DNA of 43,600 nt from Candidatus Eiseniibacteriota bacterium (GTDB lineage Bacteria; Eisenbacteria; RBG-16-71-46; JACRLI01), in contig JANXVU010000099.1 of assembly GCA_025351485.1 (NCBI GenBank), positions 1 through 43,600 on the forward strand. The letters run 5' to 3'. Every line of letters starts with the position of its first letter. The stretch's first letter is position 1. Shown piece by piece: positions 23,821 through 32,396 of the stretch. The translations under genes were made by a program, and so were the position numbers. A model generated the notes under the pieces. That model ran no database searches. It was not told the DNA's origin and worked only from the letters and a program-made list of their open reading frames with translations.

Positions 23821-24501
23821 ATGAGCATCACATCCACCACCGCGGCCACCGGCTCCAGCGACCTGGGCGGCGCGCTCGGCGCCGGCGGGACGAGCGCACT
23901 GGGCAAGGAGGAGTTCCTGAAGCTCCTCACGGCCCAGCTCCGCAACCAGGACCCGCTTCAGCCGATCCAGAACGAGCAGTTCGTGGCGCAGTTGGCCCAG
24001 TTCTCGTCGCTCGAGCAGATGCAGAACATGAACGACAACCTGACCAGCAACATCATGATCAACCAGTCGGTGAACAACTCGCTGGCCACCACCCTGATCG
24101 GGCGGGAAGTCGAGGCCAAGGGCAACACGTTCACCCTGGAATCCGGCTCCAAGACCAACCTGAGCTTCACGACGTCCGCCGACGCCAGCGCCAAGGTGGA
24201 GGTGGTGGACTCGAACGGCAAGGTGGTGGCCACGATCAAGGCAGGCGACCTGAAGGCCGGCAACCAGAGCGTGAGCTGGGATGGCAACGGCGCCGACGGC
24301 AAGCCGGCCGCATCGGGCGACTACACCTTCCGGGTGACCGCCACCGATGCCAAGGGCAACGCCGTCGGGACGCAGACCATGGTGCGCGGCAAGGTGACCG
24401 GAGTGAAGTTCCAGAACGGCGGCACCTACCTGATGGTCGGTTCGCGCACGTTCAGCCTGGCCGACGTGACCCAGATCCTCGACGCCTCGGCCACCAAGTA
24501 G
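23821..24501 (+). CDS. flgD: Flagellar hook cap / scaffolding protein FlgD
   Basis: 226 residues. The N-terminal signature LGKEEFLKLLTAQLRNQDPLQPIQNEQFVAQLAQFSSLEQMQNMN is diagnostic for FlgD. The C-terminal half has the FlgD Ig-like and Tudor-like domains (VVATIKAGDLKAGNQSVSWDGNGADGKPAASGDYTFRV). FlgD caps the growing hook and is removed afterwards. The ATG at 23821 follows AAAAGGCAGGC. An in-frame start at 23737 lies inside fliK and is rejected. Two further hook-operon genes follow closely. Confidence 0.95.
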   Translation: MSITSTTAATGSSDLGGALGAGGTSALGKEEFLKLLTAQLRNQDPLQPIQNEQFVAQLAQFSSLEQMQNMNDNLTSNIMINQSVNNSLATTLIGREVEAKGNTFTLESGSKTNLSFTTSADASAKVEVVDSNGKVVATIKAGDLKAGNQSVSWDGNGADGKPAASGDYTFRVTATDAKGNAVGTQTMVRGKVTGVKFQNGGTYLMVGSRTFSLADVTQILDASATK

Positions 24502-24514
24502 GAAAGGAAAAGCC

Positions 24515-24892
24515 ATGGATCCTATTCGAATCGCCGGCGCCGGGTCCGCCCCCGCGGCCGCGGCGGCGACTCCGCCGGGGGCAAAGAAGAAGCCGGGCGG
24601 ATTCCAGGACCTGCTGGAGCAGCGAATCCAGGGCTCCGGGCAGGTGACCTTTTCCAAGCACGCGGAGCACCGCATGCAACTGCGCCAGGTCTCCCTTTCG
24701 AACAATGACCGGGCGCGCCTGAACCTGGCGGTGGACCGGGCCGCGGGCAAGGGAGCCCGGGAATCCCTGGTGCTGCTGGACCGCATGGCCTTCGTGGTGA
24801 ACGTGCCCAATCGGACGGTGGTCACGGCCATGCCCAGCGAATCGGCCCGCGAGGGCATTTTCACGAACATCGACAGCGCAGTCCTGGCTTAA
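24515..24892 (+). CDS. Flagellar operon protein, TIGR02530 family
   Basis: 125 residues. After an Ala/Pro/Gly-rich N-terminus (1-35) it shows the pattern of the uncharacterised flagellar operon protein family: VTFSKHAEHRMQLRQVSLSNND, then LNLAVDRAAGKGARESLVLLDRMAFVVNVPNRTVVTAM and the ending IFTNIDSAVLA. The F-S-K-H-A start and F-T-N-I-D-S-A end are highly characteristic. Members always sit between flgD and flgE, as here. The molecular role is unknown; a hook assembly factor is plausible. Confidence 0.85.
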   Translation: MDPIRIAGAGSAPAAAAATPPGAKKKPGGFQDLLEQRIQGSGQVTFSKHAEHRMQLRQVSLSNNDRARLNLAVDRAAGKGARESLVLLDRMAFVVNVPNRTVVTAMPSESAREGIFTNIDSAVLA

Positions 24893-24964
24893 CGCATCCG
24901 AAGTCCAAACCTGGGCGCCGGACCTCTTCGAGGAAGCGCCCGAAACCAGAGGAGAGTCACTACC

Positions 24965-26239
24965 ATGCTTCGATCCATGTACTCCGGCGTGATGGGCCTT
25001 CGCAACCACCAGCTGCGGATGGACGTCATCGGCAACAACATCGCCAACATCAACACCACCGGTTTCAAGTCGGGCCGCGCCCGCTTTGCCGAGGCGTTCG
25101 CGCAGACCCTGCAGCCGGCTTCGCCGGGCAACGGCACCCTGGGCGGCACCAACCCGTTCCAGATCGGCCTGGGCTCGCAGCTCGCCAGCATCGACAACGC
25201 CTTCACCCAGGGCACCCTGCAGAACACCGGCCTGGGAACCGACCTGGCTCTCCAGGGCCAGGGATTCTTCATCCTCGGGAGCGGCAAGACCGCCAGCTAC
25301 ACCCGCGACGGCGCCTTCAACTTCGACGCCCAGGGCAACCTGGTGGACCCCAGCACCGGCCTGCAGGTGCAGGGTTACCAGGCGGACAACACCGGCGTGG
25401 TCCCGCCGGGCACGCAGCTTTCCGGCATCAAGATCCCGCTGGACTCCACTTCGCCGGCGAAGCCGACCGACGCGATGGTGCTTCACGGAAACCTGGACGC
25501 GAGCACGGCGACGTCGGGACCCACCCAGGGCACCTTCGATGCCACGGCTTCGGTGTACGACAGCCTGGGCAACAAGGTCGCGGTGACGCTGACCTTCACG
25601 CACTCGGCCACCAACACCTGGGACGTCACGCTCAAGGCCCCGACCGTGGCCAACGGCGGCGCGATCACCGCCACGACCCTCAAGTTCCTGCCGGACGGCT
25701 CGTTCGACCCGGCCACCAGCACCTTTGGAAAGATCACCCTGACACCGACCCCGGCCAACGGCGCGAATCCGGTGGTGGTCGACTTCGGGGACGCCGCCAA
25801 CAAGCCCAACATCTTCAAGTCCATGACCCAGACCGCCAACGAGTCCAACGCGTTCGTGTTCAGCCAGGACGGTTACTCGGCCGGCTCGATCACCCGCACG
25901 GTGATCGACGCCAAGGGCAATGTGGTGGGCACGTTCTCGAACGGCGTCACCCGCACCCTGGCCCAAGTGGCCCTGGCGCGGTTCGCCAATGAGAACGGGC
26001 TCAGCAAGGACTCCGGCAACGCCTGGGACGAGTCCACCAACTCGGGCCGCGCGGTGATCGGCACGGCCGGCAGCGCCGGGTTCGGCACGCTGGCCTCGGG
26101 CTCCCTGGAGTCCTCGAACGTGGACCTGGCGCAGGAATTCACCGACCTGATCGTGGCGCAGCGCGGCTTCCAGGCCAACGCCAAGATGATCACGACCGGC
26201 GACGAGATGCTCACCGACGTGGTGAACATCAAGCGGTAA
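24965..26239 (+). CDS. flgE: Flagellar hook protein FlgE
   Basis: 424 residues. N-terminal rod-hook motif LRSMYSGVMGLRNHQLRMDVIGNNIANINTTGFKSGRARF. Middle beta domains (D1/D2; LALQGQGFFILGSG, YTRDGAFNFDAQGNLVDPSTGLQVQGY). C-terminal helix SGSLESSNVDLAQEFTDLIVAQRGFQANAKMITTGDEMLTDVVNIKR. All hook hallmarks are present. FlgE polymerises into the hook. The ATG has AGAGGAGAG upstream (24951-24959). The 72-base gap before it has no promoter consensus. Length is similar to or a little above the enterobacterial protein. Confidence 0.95.
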   Translation: MLRSMYSGVMGLRNHQLRMDVIGNNIANINTTGFKSGRARFAEAFAQTLQPASPGNGTLGGTNPFQIGLGSQLASIDNAFTQGTLQNTGLGTDLALQGQGFFILGSGKTASYTRDGAFNFDAQGNLVDPSTGLQVQGYQADNTGVVPPGTQLSGIKIPLDSTSPAKPTDAMVLHGNLDASTATSGPTQGTFDATASVYDSLGNKVAVTLTFTHSATNTWDVTLKAPTVANGGAITATTLKFLPDGSFDPATSTFGKITLTPTPANGANPVVVDFGDAANKPNIFKSMTQTANESNAFVFSQDGYSAGSITRTVIDAKGNVVGTFSNGVTRTLAQVALARFANENGLSKDSGNAWDESTNSGRAVIGTAGSAGFGTLASGSLESSNVDLAQEFTDLIVAQRGFQANAKMITTGDEMLTDVVNIKR

Positions 26240-26250
26240 CGATCGAAACC

Positions 26251-26273
26251 GGGGCGGCGCCTGATGCCGCCCC
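26251..26273 (+). other. Intercistronic hairpin between flgE and flbD
   Basis: GGGGCGGC (26251-26258) and GCCGCCCC (26266-26273) form a perfect 8-bp stem with a 7-base loop. It is not followed by a T-tract (CGAGGGAGG comes next), so read-through is expected. It may stabilise the upstream hook message, which is needed in large amounts. Confidence 0.4.
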
Positions 26274-26324
26274 CGAGGGAGGATGGGGAAGCGGGTCCGC
26301 GAGGGCCCGCGCCCCGAAACCGAC

Positions 26325-26549
26325 ATGATCCATCTGACCAAGCTCAACGGGTCCGAATACGTGCTCAACGCCGACCTCATCGAGTCCCTGGAGAGCACTC
26401 CGGACACCACCATTACCCTGGTCTCCGGCCACAAGATGAACGTGCTCGAGCCGGTGGACGAGGTGGTGTCCCGGATCGTCGAATACCACCGGCAGGTGTT
26501 CCAGGGGCCGTTCGTCCTGAAGCGCGCGTCGGGAGACCCGGAACACTAG
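26325..26549 (+). CDS. flbD: FlbD/SwrD family motility protein
   Basis: 74 residues starting MIHLTKLNGSEYVLNADLIE, then SLESTPDTTITLVSGHKMNVLEPVDEVVSRI. This is the FlbD (SwrD) pattern, found between flgE and motA or fliL in many phyla. In Bacillus the homologue raises swarming power by acting on stator function. An in-frame ATG at 26283 has GGGAGG directly against it with no spacing and would add 14 non-family residues. I choose 26325, although its own ribosome-binding site is poor. It is unrelated to the Caulobacter regulator also called FlbD. Confidence 0.87.
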   Translation: MIHLTKLNGSEYVLNADLIESLESTPDTTITLVSGHKMNVLEPVDEVVSRIVEYHRQVFQGPFVLKRASGDPEH

Positions 26550-26580
26550 AATCTCCACGGAGGGAGAGGAGCCTTAGACC

Positions 26581-27357
26581 ATGGATATCGCGACCGTAGG
26601 TGGCCTGGGACTGGCCGTGGTCGCCGTGCTGGTGGCGTACCTGATGGAGGGCGGCAGCCTCGCGGCGATCTTCGTGCCGTCGGCCATGATCCTGGTGCTG
26701 CTCGGCACCATCGGGGCCGCCACCGTCACCACGTCGTTCCGGACGGTCATGAACCTGCCGACCTACTTCAAGATCGCCTTCTTCGACGATCACAAGGACC
26801 CGGTGGAGCTCATCGACATGATCGTCTCGCTGGCCGAAAAGGCCCGCCGCGACGGGCTGCTTCCGCTGGAGGCGGAGGCCAAGAAGATCAAGGAACCGTT
26901 CTTGAAAAAGGCGGTCGAGCTGGTGGTGGACGGAACCGACCCCGGCGTGACCCGCACCATTCTTGAAACCGAGATCAACTTCATCTCCAGCCGGCACAAG
27001 GAGGGCGCCACCTACTTCGGCAAGCTGGGCGGGTTCGCGCCCACCCTGGGCATCATCGGGACGGTGCTGGGGCTGATCCACACCCTGGGTAACACCAGCG
27101 ACGCCAGCAAGATGGCCGAGTCCATCGCGGCCGCCTTTATCGCCACGCTGTGGGGAGTGGGATCGGCCAACCTGCTTTATCTGCCGATCGGGGACAAGCT
27201 CAAGGTCCGCCACGAAGAAGAGCAGCTGTACCTGGAGGTGGCCCTCGAGGGGGTGATTTCCATCCAGGCTGGTGAAATCCCGCGCGTCATCCGGACCAAG
27301 TTGATGTCTTATCTGGCGCCGAAGGAACGCACCGAACCCCAGAAGAAAGCGGCCTGA
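26581..27357 (+). CDS. motA: Flagellar stator protein MotA
   Basis: 258 residues with four membrane helices (about 5-20, 28-48, 150-172, 180-200). Key motifs: the cytoplasmic loop EKARRDGLLPLEAEAKKIKEPFLKKAVELVVDG, and helix 3, GGFAPTLGIIGTVLGLI, with the conserved proline, then AAAFIATLWGVGSANLLYLPIGDKLK. MotA and MotB form the proton- or sodium-driven stator. GGAGGGAGAGGAG precedes the ATG. It overlaps motB by one base. Confidence 0.95.
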   Translation: MDIATVGGLGLAVVAVLVAYLMEGGSLAAIFVPSAMILVLLGTIGAATVTTSFRTVMNLPTYFKIAFFDDHKDPVELIDMIVSLAEKARRDGLLPLEAEAKKIKEPFLKKAVELVVDGTDPGVTRTILETEINFISSRHKEGATYFGKLGGFAPTLGIIGTVLGLIHTLGNTSDASKMAESIAAAFIATLWGVGSANLLYLPIGDKLKVRHEEEQLYLEVALEGVISIQAGEIPRVIRTKLMSYLAPKERTEPQKKAA

Positions 27358-28103
27358 TGAAGAAGCGCCACCACGAGGCGGAGCATGAAAATTCAGAGCG
27401 CTGGCTCCTGACCTATGCCGACCTAATTACGCTCCTGCTGGCGTTTTTCATCGTTATGTACTCCATGTCGCAGGTGGACGCCAAGAAGTTCGGGGCCATG
27501 AGCACGGCCCTGAATCGGATCCTTTCGGGCGGGGGACTTCTGCTCAAAGGGGAATCCGGCACAACAATTGCTGCTCAGCAGAGTTACGCACCCGTGGAGG
27601 GCGACAACTCCAGGCTGGTGATGGCCGACCTGGTAACGGAAGTGCGGAACCATCACCTGGTCAACAAGGTGAAGATCCGGCGCGACGCCCGCGGGGTGGT
27701 CCTGTCGCTGAACGAAAAGGTCCTGTTCCCTTCCGGGAGCGCGGAGCTGGGCGATTCGGCCCGGTCGCTCCTGGACACGTTGAGCACGCTGGTCTCCAGG
27801 CTGCCCAACGAGGTCCGGATCGAAGGGCACACCGACAACGTGCCGATCCACGGCGGACGTTACGATTCGAACTGGGAGCTCTCGGCCGCGCGCGCCACTT
27901 CGGTGGTGCGCTTCATGATCGAGCACCACCTGTTGCCGCCTTACCAGCTTTCCGCCGCGGGCTATGCCGAGTTCCGGCCGCTCGCGCCGAACGACAGTCC
28001 GGAAAACCGGACCCTGAACCGCCGAGTGGATTTCGTGATTCTATCCGCCGCCCCGCCGATTCCGGTGGAGGCGCCCAGCCAGGGAGAGACGCATGGCCGA
28101 TGA
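27357..28103 (+). CDS. motB: Flagellar stator protein MotB
   Basis: 248 residues. One membrane helix (WLLTYADLITLLLAFFIVMYSMS) with the ion-binding Asp at position 22 and the conserved TYADL(I/M)TLLL motif. The OmpA-like peptidoglycan-binding domain (about 105-225) has LFPSGSAELGDSARSLLDTL, VRIEGHTDNVPIHGG, NWELSAARATSVVRFM and NRRVDFVI. It anchors the stator to the cell wall. The start overlaps the motA stop (TGATG), and the 3' end overlaps fliL by 11 bases. Confidence 0.95.
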   Translation: MKKRHHEAEHENSERWLLTYADLITLLLAFFIVMYSMSQVDAKKFGAMSTALNRILSGGGLLLKGESGTTIAAQQSYAPVEGDNSRLVMADLVTEVRNHHLVNKVKIRRDARGVVLSLNEKVLFPSGSAELGDSARSLLDTLSTLVSRLPNEVRIEGHTDNVPIHGGRYDSNWELSAARATSVVRFMIEHHLLPPYQLSAAGYAEFRPLAPNDSPENRTLNRRVDFVILSAAPPIPVEAPSQGETHGR

Positions 28104-28626
28104 ACCCAAGGCCCCCGCAGCGAAGCCCGAGGCGGCCAAGTCCGAGGCGGGCAAGCCGGAGGCACCGAAGAAGCCGGGCGGCCCGCTCCAGATGATCCTG
28201 ATCGCCGTGGGCGGACTGGTGGTGGTCGCCGGCATCGCGGGCGCGCTGCTGGTGTTCGTGGTTCTGCCCAGGCTGAATCCGCCCAAGGAGGTGAAGAAGG
28301 TCGTGGTTTCGGAGGCCGAGCTGGGCCCGACCGTCCCGATCAAGGACATGGTGATCAACCTGGCCGACGCCGACGAGGTGCATTACCTGAAAATCGGGCT
28401 CGCGCTGGAGATGAAGGACAAGAAGTTCAAGGCCGAGGAGTTCGCGGCCCGGGACCCGCAGATCCGCGACCTGGTGATCACCGAGTTCAGCCGCCACACC
28501 GTCAAGGAAGTGAATTCGGCCGTCGGCCGCGAGCACATCCGCGGCGAGTTGCTCAAGAAGCTGAACGATGCCGTCGGGGGAGCGCCCCTGAAGACCATCT
28601 ATTTCACCGAGTACGTGGCCCAGTAG
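28093..28626 (+). CDS. fliL: Flagellar basal body-associated protein FliL
   Basis: 177 residues. A Lys/Ala/Pro/Glu-rich cytoplasmic N-terminus (1-30), one membrane helix (about 33-56; MILIAVGGLVVVAGIAGALLVFVVLP) and a periplasmic domain with the FliL pattern (GPTVPIKDMVINLADADEVHYLKIGLALEM, then IRDLVITEF and IRGELLKKLNDAV, ending VYF-type IYFTEYVAQ). FliL surrounds the stator and supports high torque. The ATG lies inside motB. A GNRA-loop hairpin separates it from fliM. Confidence 0.9.
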   Translation: MADEPKAPAAKPEAAKSEAGKPEAPKKPGGPLQMILIAVGGLVVVAGIAGALLVFVVLPRLNPPKEVKKVVVSEAELGPTVPIKDMVINLADADEVHYLKIGLALEMKDKKFKAEEFAARDPQIRDLVITEFSRHTVKEVNSAVGREHIRGELLKKLNDAVGGAPLKTIYFTEYVAQ

Positions 28627-28636
28627 CGGGGAGCCG

Positions 28637-28654
28637 CCCGGGCGCGAGCCCGGG
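28637..28654 (+). other. GNRA-loop hairpin between fliL and fliM
   Basis: CCCGGGC (28637-28643) and GCCCGGG (28648-28654) form a 7-bp stem closed by GCGA, a GNRA tetraloop. There is no T-tract after it, so it is not an intrinsic terminator. The fliM ribosome-binding site (GGGGAGAAG) lies just downstream, so it may block exonucleases or set relative expression. Confidence 0.4.
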
Positions 28655-28669
28655 ACCAGGGGAGAAGTC

Positions 28670-29641
28670 ATGTCGGGCATTCTAAGTCAGGACGAAATTG
28701 ATGCGTTGATGAGCGCCGTGTCCAGCGGGGACCTCGCGGTGTCCCCGGCGGACTCGGCATTCGGCGCCCAAAACGTCCAGCCGTACGACTTCCGTGCGCC
28801 CAACCGGATGAGCAAGGAAAACCTCCGCTCGCTCACCTCGGTGCACGAATCGTTCGCCCGGCTCCTGGCCAACAACCTCTCGGGGTACCTGCGGTGCATC
28901 GTGGAGACCTCGCTGGTCTCGGTGACCAACGTGTCGTTCGCGGAGTTCCAGCAATCGCTGCCGAACCCCAGCGGGATCACGGTCCTGAACGCCCCACCCT
29001 TCGAAGGCCCGGTGGTCCTGGAAATGAACCTGCCGCTGCTGGTGGCGATGATCGACCGGCTGTTTGGCGGCCCCGGCACTCTCGGGCAGGACGGCCGCGC
29101 CCTGACCACGCTGGAACAGACGGTGATCCAGAAAATCGTGCGGCGGGTGCTGCCGGAACTGGCCGAGGCCTGGAAGTCCATCGTGCCCATCGTGCCCGAT
29201 ATCGAACTTTTCGAGAGCAATCCCCAGTTCGTGTCCACCGCTTCCCCCGGGGACATGGTGGTGTTTGCCTCGATGGAAATCCAGCTTCCCAAGGCCTCCG
29301 GATTTGCCTCGCTGTGCTACCTGCACCGCGACGTCGAGGACGCCCTGCACCGCAGCGGCAGCTCGCACGGGGCCAACGTGCGACAGAAGCGTCCCACGCC
29401 GATCCCGGCCGAATCCTGGCGTGCGGGGATCGCCCCGACTACGCTCGACCTGGCCGGCATCCTCGGCACCACCACCATCCGGGTGGGCGAGTTGCTCGAT
29501 CTGCGGGTGGGGGACGTGCTTCGGCTGGACAGCAATCCTTCAGGAGATGTGCCGGTGATGGTGGCCGGTGAAGAGAAGGCCCGGGCGCGGCTCGGACGCA
29601 TCGGGCGCCATCGCGCGCTCGAAATCACCGCGCTGCACTAG
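28670..29641 (+). CDS. fliM: Flagellar motor switch protein FliM
   Basis: 323 residues. The N-terminal CheY-binding motif is intact (GILSQDEIDALMSAV). The middle CheC-like domain carries YDFRAPNRMSKENLRSLTSVHESFARLLANNLSG, EFQQSLPNPSGITVL and MNLPLLVAMIDRLFGGPG. The C-terminal SpoA domain follows (VGELLDLRVGDVLRLDS). FliM sits in the C ring between FliG and FliN and receives CheY-P, which fits the CheY at 10734. GGGGAGAAG precedes the ATG. Confidence 0.95.
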   Translation: MSGILSQDEIDALMSAVSSGDLAVSPADSAFGAQNVQPYDFRAPNRMSKENLRSLTSVHESFARLLANNLSGYLRCIVETSLVSVTNVSFAEFQQSLPNPSGITVLNAPPFEGPVVLEMNLPLLVAMIDRLFGGPGTLGQDGRALTTLEQTVIQKIVRRVLPELAEAWKSIVPIVPDIELFESNPQFVSTASPGDMVVFASMEIQLPKASGFASLCYLHRDVEDALHRSGSSHGANVRQKRPTPIPAESWRAGIAPTTLDLAGILGTTTIRVGELLDLRVGDVLRLDSNPSGDVPVMVAGEEKARARLGRIGRHRALEITALH

Positions 29642-29671
29642 GCGCGAGCGCCAAGCAGGAAGGAGATTCTC

Positions 29672-30097
29672 ATGGACGAAAGCCAGAAGAACCCGACCGG
29701 GGCGGAGGGGCTCGTGCCGGACAGCGCCGACGCGCTTTCGGTGGCCCAGGCCGAGCACGAAGAAGAGGCCGCTCAGGCCCCGCCGGTGGCGAGGGTCGTG
29801 GAACTGCCCGTCCTGGATCCGGGCCATGTTTCCTCGGCGCCCCGCAGCATCGACCTGCTGCTGGACGTGGAACTGCCGGTGACCGTAGAACTGGGCCACA
29901 GCCAGATGGCGATCAAGAGCATTCTCGAGCTGGGCATCGGCTCGGTGGTTCGCCTGGAGAAGATGGCCGGAGATCCGGTGGACGTGCTGGTGAACGGCAA
30001 GCTGGTGGCCCGCGGCGAAGTGGTGGTGGTGGACGAGAACTTTGGCGTGCGCATCCTCGGGCTGGTCGATCCGGACCAGCGGCTGGGCACGCTTTGA
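29672..30097 (+). CDS. fliN: Flagellar motor switch protein FliN
   Basis: 141 residues. The N-terminal 50 residues are acidic and flexible. The SpoA/FliN domain covers about 60-141: LLLDVELPVTVELGHSQMAIKSILELGIGSVVRLEKMAGDPVDVLVNGKLVARGEVVVVDENFGVRI, a textbook FliN core. No CheC-type phosphatase domain is fused to it, so it is FliN rather than FliY. It lies at the base of the C ring and docks FliH. GGAAGGAG precedes the ATG. The stop overlaps the fliO TTG. Confidence 0.95.
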   Translation: MDESQKNPTGAEGLVPDSADALSVAQAEHEEEAAQAPPVARVVELPVLDPGHVSSAPRSIDLLLDVELPVTVELGHSQMAIKSILELGIGSVVRLEKMAGDPVDVLVNGKLVARGEVVVVDENFGVRILGLVDPDQRLGTL

Positions 30098-30579
30098 AAT
30101 CGGCACTGAGGTTCCTGGCCGGGGCGTCCTCGCTGCTTCTTGCGGCGACGGCGCGCGCCACGAACCTGACCTACACCGATCCGGTGCCGCCGCCCATGCC
30201 TTCGATGGCCGGGCTGCTGGCCCGGACCGGCATCGCGCTGGCGCTGGTGGTGGGCCTGATCTACGCCACGGCGTGGATGCTTCGCCGGGCCCAGGCGGGC
30301 ACCGGCCTCCGGTCGCCCCGCAAGTCCCGCGAGCCGGTGGCGGTGGAATCCCACGTGGCCCTGGGGCCGCGACGGTCCCTGTATTCGGTGCGCTGGGGCA
30401 AGTTCCGGCTGTTGCTCGGAGCCGGCAGTTCGGAGATCTCGCTGCTGGCCTCCGAGTGGGCCGAGGGCGAAACCGCCTCCGAGCCCCAGGCGGAGCTTCC
30501 GGATGCCGCCAGCTTCGGCCGGCATCTCGACGATTTTCTCTCAAGGCTGGGACGGGTGGAAGATGAACCGCGCTCTTAA
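30094..30579 (+). CDS. fliO: Flagellar biosynthesis protein FliO
   Basis: 161 residues, TTG start overlapping the fliN stop (TTGA). A probable signal or membrane segment lies at 5-22, a main membrane helix at about 40-62 (GLLARTGIALALVVGLIYATAWML), then the small cytoplasmic FliO beta domain (VAVESHVALGPRRSLYSVRWGKFRLLLGAG). FliO is poorly conserved and is a chaperone for FliP. The single helix plus the LGPRRSLYSV pattern and the fliN-fliP position make the call good. It overlaps fliP by 17 bases. Confidence 0.85.
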   Translation: MKSALRFLAGASSLLLAATARATNLTYTDPVPPPMPSMAGLLARTGIALALVVGLIYATAWMLRRAQAGTGLRSPRKSREPVAVESHVALGPRRSLYSVRWGKFRLLLGAGSSEISLLASEWAEGETASEPQAELPDAASFGRHLDDFLSRLGRVEDEPRS

Positions 30580-31342
30580 AGGAATCCTCCTGGTGGCCCT
30601 GCTGGCGGCTTTCGCGCCGGCCCTCGCGCACGCCCAGGGGGCGGCTTCCACCGGGGCCGCGTCCATCGCCTTGCCCAAGATTACGCTGGGAGTGGAGCAA
30701 TCCCATTCGCCCGGCCAGGTGAGCACGTCCCTGCAGTTGCTGCTGCTGTTCAGCGTCCTGTCGCTGGCCCCGGCGCTCCTGATCATGCTGACCTCGTTCA
30801 CCCGGATCATCGTGGTGCTGTCGTTCCTGAGGCAGGCCATGAGCACCCAGCAGATGCCCCCCAACCAGGTGCTGATCTCGCTGGCGCTGTTCCTGACCTA
30901 CTTCATCATGGCCCCGGTGTGGAACCAGATCAACGACAAGGCCGTCGCCCCGCTGCTGGCCGGCAAGATCAACCAGGCCCAGGCGCTGCAGGTGGGCTCG
31001 GTGCCACTGCGCGAGTTCATGCTGCGCCAGACGCGCGAAAAGGACCTGGCCCTGTTCGTGAGCCTCTCGCACATGCCGGCCCCGAAGAACGCCTCCGAGC
31101 TGCCCATGTCCACCGTGATCCCGGCGTTCATGATCAGCGAGCTGCGCACCGCTTTCCAGATGGGCTTCGTGATCTACCTGCCGTTCCTGATCGTGGACAT
31201 GGTGGTCTCGAGCGTGCTGATGTCCATGGGCATGATGATGCTGCCGCCGGCCATGATCTCGCTGCCCTTCAAGATCCTGTTGTTCGTGCTGGTGGACGGA
31301 TGGCACCTGATCGTTCGCTCTCTGGTGATGAGCTTCCGGTAG
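30563..31342 (+). CDS. fliP: Flagellar export gate protein FliP
   Basis: 259 residues with a cleavable signal peptide (ILLVALLAAFAPALAHAQG) and four membrane helices. Family motifs: LSLAPALLIMLTSFTRIIVVLSFLRQAM, QMPPNQVLISLALFLTYFIMAPV, FMISELRTAFQMGFVIYLPFLIVDMVVSSVLMSMGMMMLPP and ISLPFKILLFVLVDGW. FliP forms the core of the FliPQR export gate. The ATG at 30563 starts the signal peptide directly. An in-frame ATG at 30503 would place extra charged residues before it. Confidence 0.96.
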   Translation: MNRALKGILLVALLAAFAPALAHAQGAASTGAASIALPKITLGVEQSHSPGQVSTSLQLLLLFSVLSLAPALLIMLTSFTRIIVVLSFLRQAMSTQQMPPNQVLISLALFLTYFIMAPVWNQINDKAVAPLLAGKINQAQALQVGSVPLREFMLRQTREKDLALFVSLSHMPAPKNASELPMSTVIPAFMISELRTAFQMGFVIYLPFLIVDMVVSSVLMSMGMMMLPPAMISLPFKILLFVLVDGWHLIVRSLVMSFR

Positions 31343-31355
31343 GAGGGAAGGAACC

Positions 31356-31622
31356 ATGACGCTGACCGAAGCCGTGGCCCTGTTCAAGCAGGCCCTCTGG
31401 ATGACCGTGATGCTGTCCGCGCCCATGCTGCTGTTCGGGCTGGTCGCGGGGCTCGTGGTCAGCATCTTCCAGGCCGTGACCCAGATCCATGAAATGACGC
31501 TGACCTTCATCCCCAAGGTGCTGGCCGTGGTGGTGGCGCTGGTGCTGTTCCTGCCCTGGATGCTGGCGCAGATGACCACCTACACCACCAACCTCTACAT
31601 GAGCGCGGCCCGGCTCCACTAG
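31356..31622 (+). CDS. fliQ: Flagellar export gate protein FliQ
   Basis: 88 residues, two membrane helices (about 15-38 and 52-72). Motifs AVALFKQALWMTVMLSAPMLLFGLVAGLVVSIFQAVTQIHEMTLTFIPKV are diagnostic for FliQ. It packs around FliP in the export gate. GGAGGGAAGG precedes the ATG. It is separated from fliR by three bases. Confidence 0.95.
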   Translation: MTLTEAVALFKQALWMTVMLSAPMLLFGLVAGLVVSIFQAVTQIHEMTLTFIPKVLAVVVALVLFLPWMLAQMTTYTTNLYMSAARLH

Positions 31623-31625
31623 CCG

Positions 31626-32396
31626 ATGGACCAGGCGCTGTTTCTCACCATCCAGGGCTTCATGCTGGCGTTCGTGCGCGTGGCGGGCATCCTGGGTTCG
31701 GGGCCCTTCTTCGGCGGACGCAACGTGCCCACCATGTTCAAGGCGGGCGCGTGTTTCTTCATCACGCTGCTGGTGCTGCCCAGCGTGCACCTGGCCGCCT
31801 CCCAGATCCCGACCTCCGTCCTGGGGCTGATGCTCACGGTGCTGCGCGAAGTGTCGGTGGGGCTCGCGGTGGGCCTGATGGCGCAGTGCGTGTTCTCGGC
31901 CATCCAGATGGCCGGCGAGCTGCTCGGCCTGCAAATGGGCTTTTCCATGATGAACCTGCTGGACCCCAGCACCGGCGCCTCGGTTCCGGTGATCTCCGAA
32001 CTCTACAGCCTGTTCGCCATGCTGGCCTTCTTCCTGCTCGATGCGCACCACCTGTTCGTGCGCGGGGTCTTCGAAAGCTTCCAACTGGCCCCGCTGGGCT
32101 CGACGGCGCTGAACCCGGCGGTGGTTGCGACGCTGGCCGCCGCGGTCGGAAGGATCTTCGTGATGGCCCTCGAGCTCGCGGGCCCGGTGATGGCGGCGCT
32201 GTTCCTGGCCGACGTGGCGCTGGGCCTGGTGGCCCGCACGCTTCCGCAGATGAACATCTTCAACGTCGGATTCCCGATCAAGATCGTGCTGGGCCTGGTC
32301 ACGCTGGGCGCGACCCTGCCCATCCTCATGTCCGCACTTTCCCGGCAGTTCTCCTCGATGGAGCCCGCGATCCGCCAACTCCTGCATGGCATGTAG
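31626..32396 (+). CDS. fliR: Flagellar export gate protein FliR
   Basis: 256 residues, about six membrane helices. Motifs: FVRVAGILGSGPFFGGRNVPTMFKAG, LREVSVGLAVGLMAQCVFSAIQMAGELLGLQMGFSMMNLLDPSTGASVPV, and ALGLVARTLPQMNIFNVGFPIKIVLGL with the conserved PQ-N-x-F-x-x-G-x-P-x-K. It completes the FliPQR gate. The last codons contain the -24 part of the sigma-54 promoter for flhB, so the end of this gene has a double use. Shadows in another frame are not coding. Confidence 0.95.
   Translation: MDQALFLTIQGFMLAFVRVAGILGSGPFFGGRNVPTMFKAGACFFITLLVLPSVHLAASQIPTSVLGLMLTVLREVSVGLAVGLMAQCVFSAIQMAGELLGLQMGFSMMNLLDPSTGASVPVISELYSLFAMLAFFLLDAHHLFVRGVFESFQLAPLGSTALNPAVVATLAAAVGRIFVMALELAGPVMAALFLADVALGLVARTLPQMNIFNVGFPIKIVLGLVTLGATLPILMSALSRQFSSMEPAIRQLLHGM

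Noticed and set aside
24915-24941. Hairpin GGCGC...GCGCC with inner CCTC-TTC-GAGG before flgE
   Set aside because: The stem is broken by unpaired bases and has no T-tract; I cannot support it as a terminator or promoter element.
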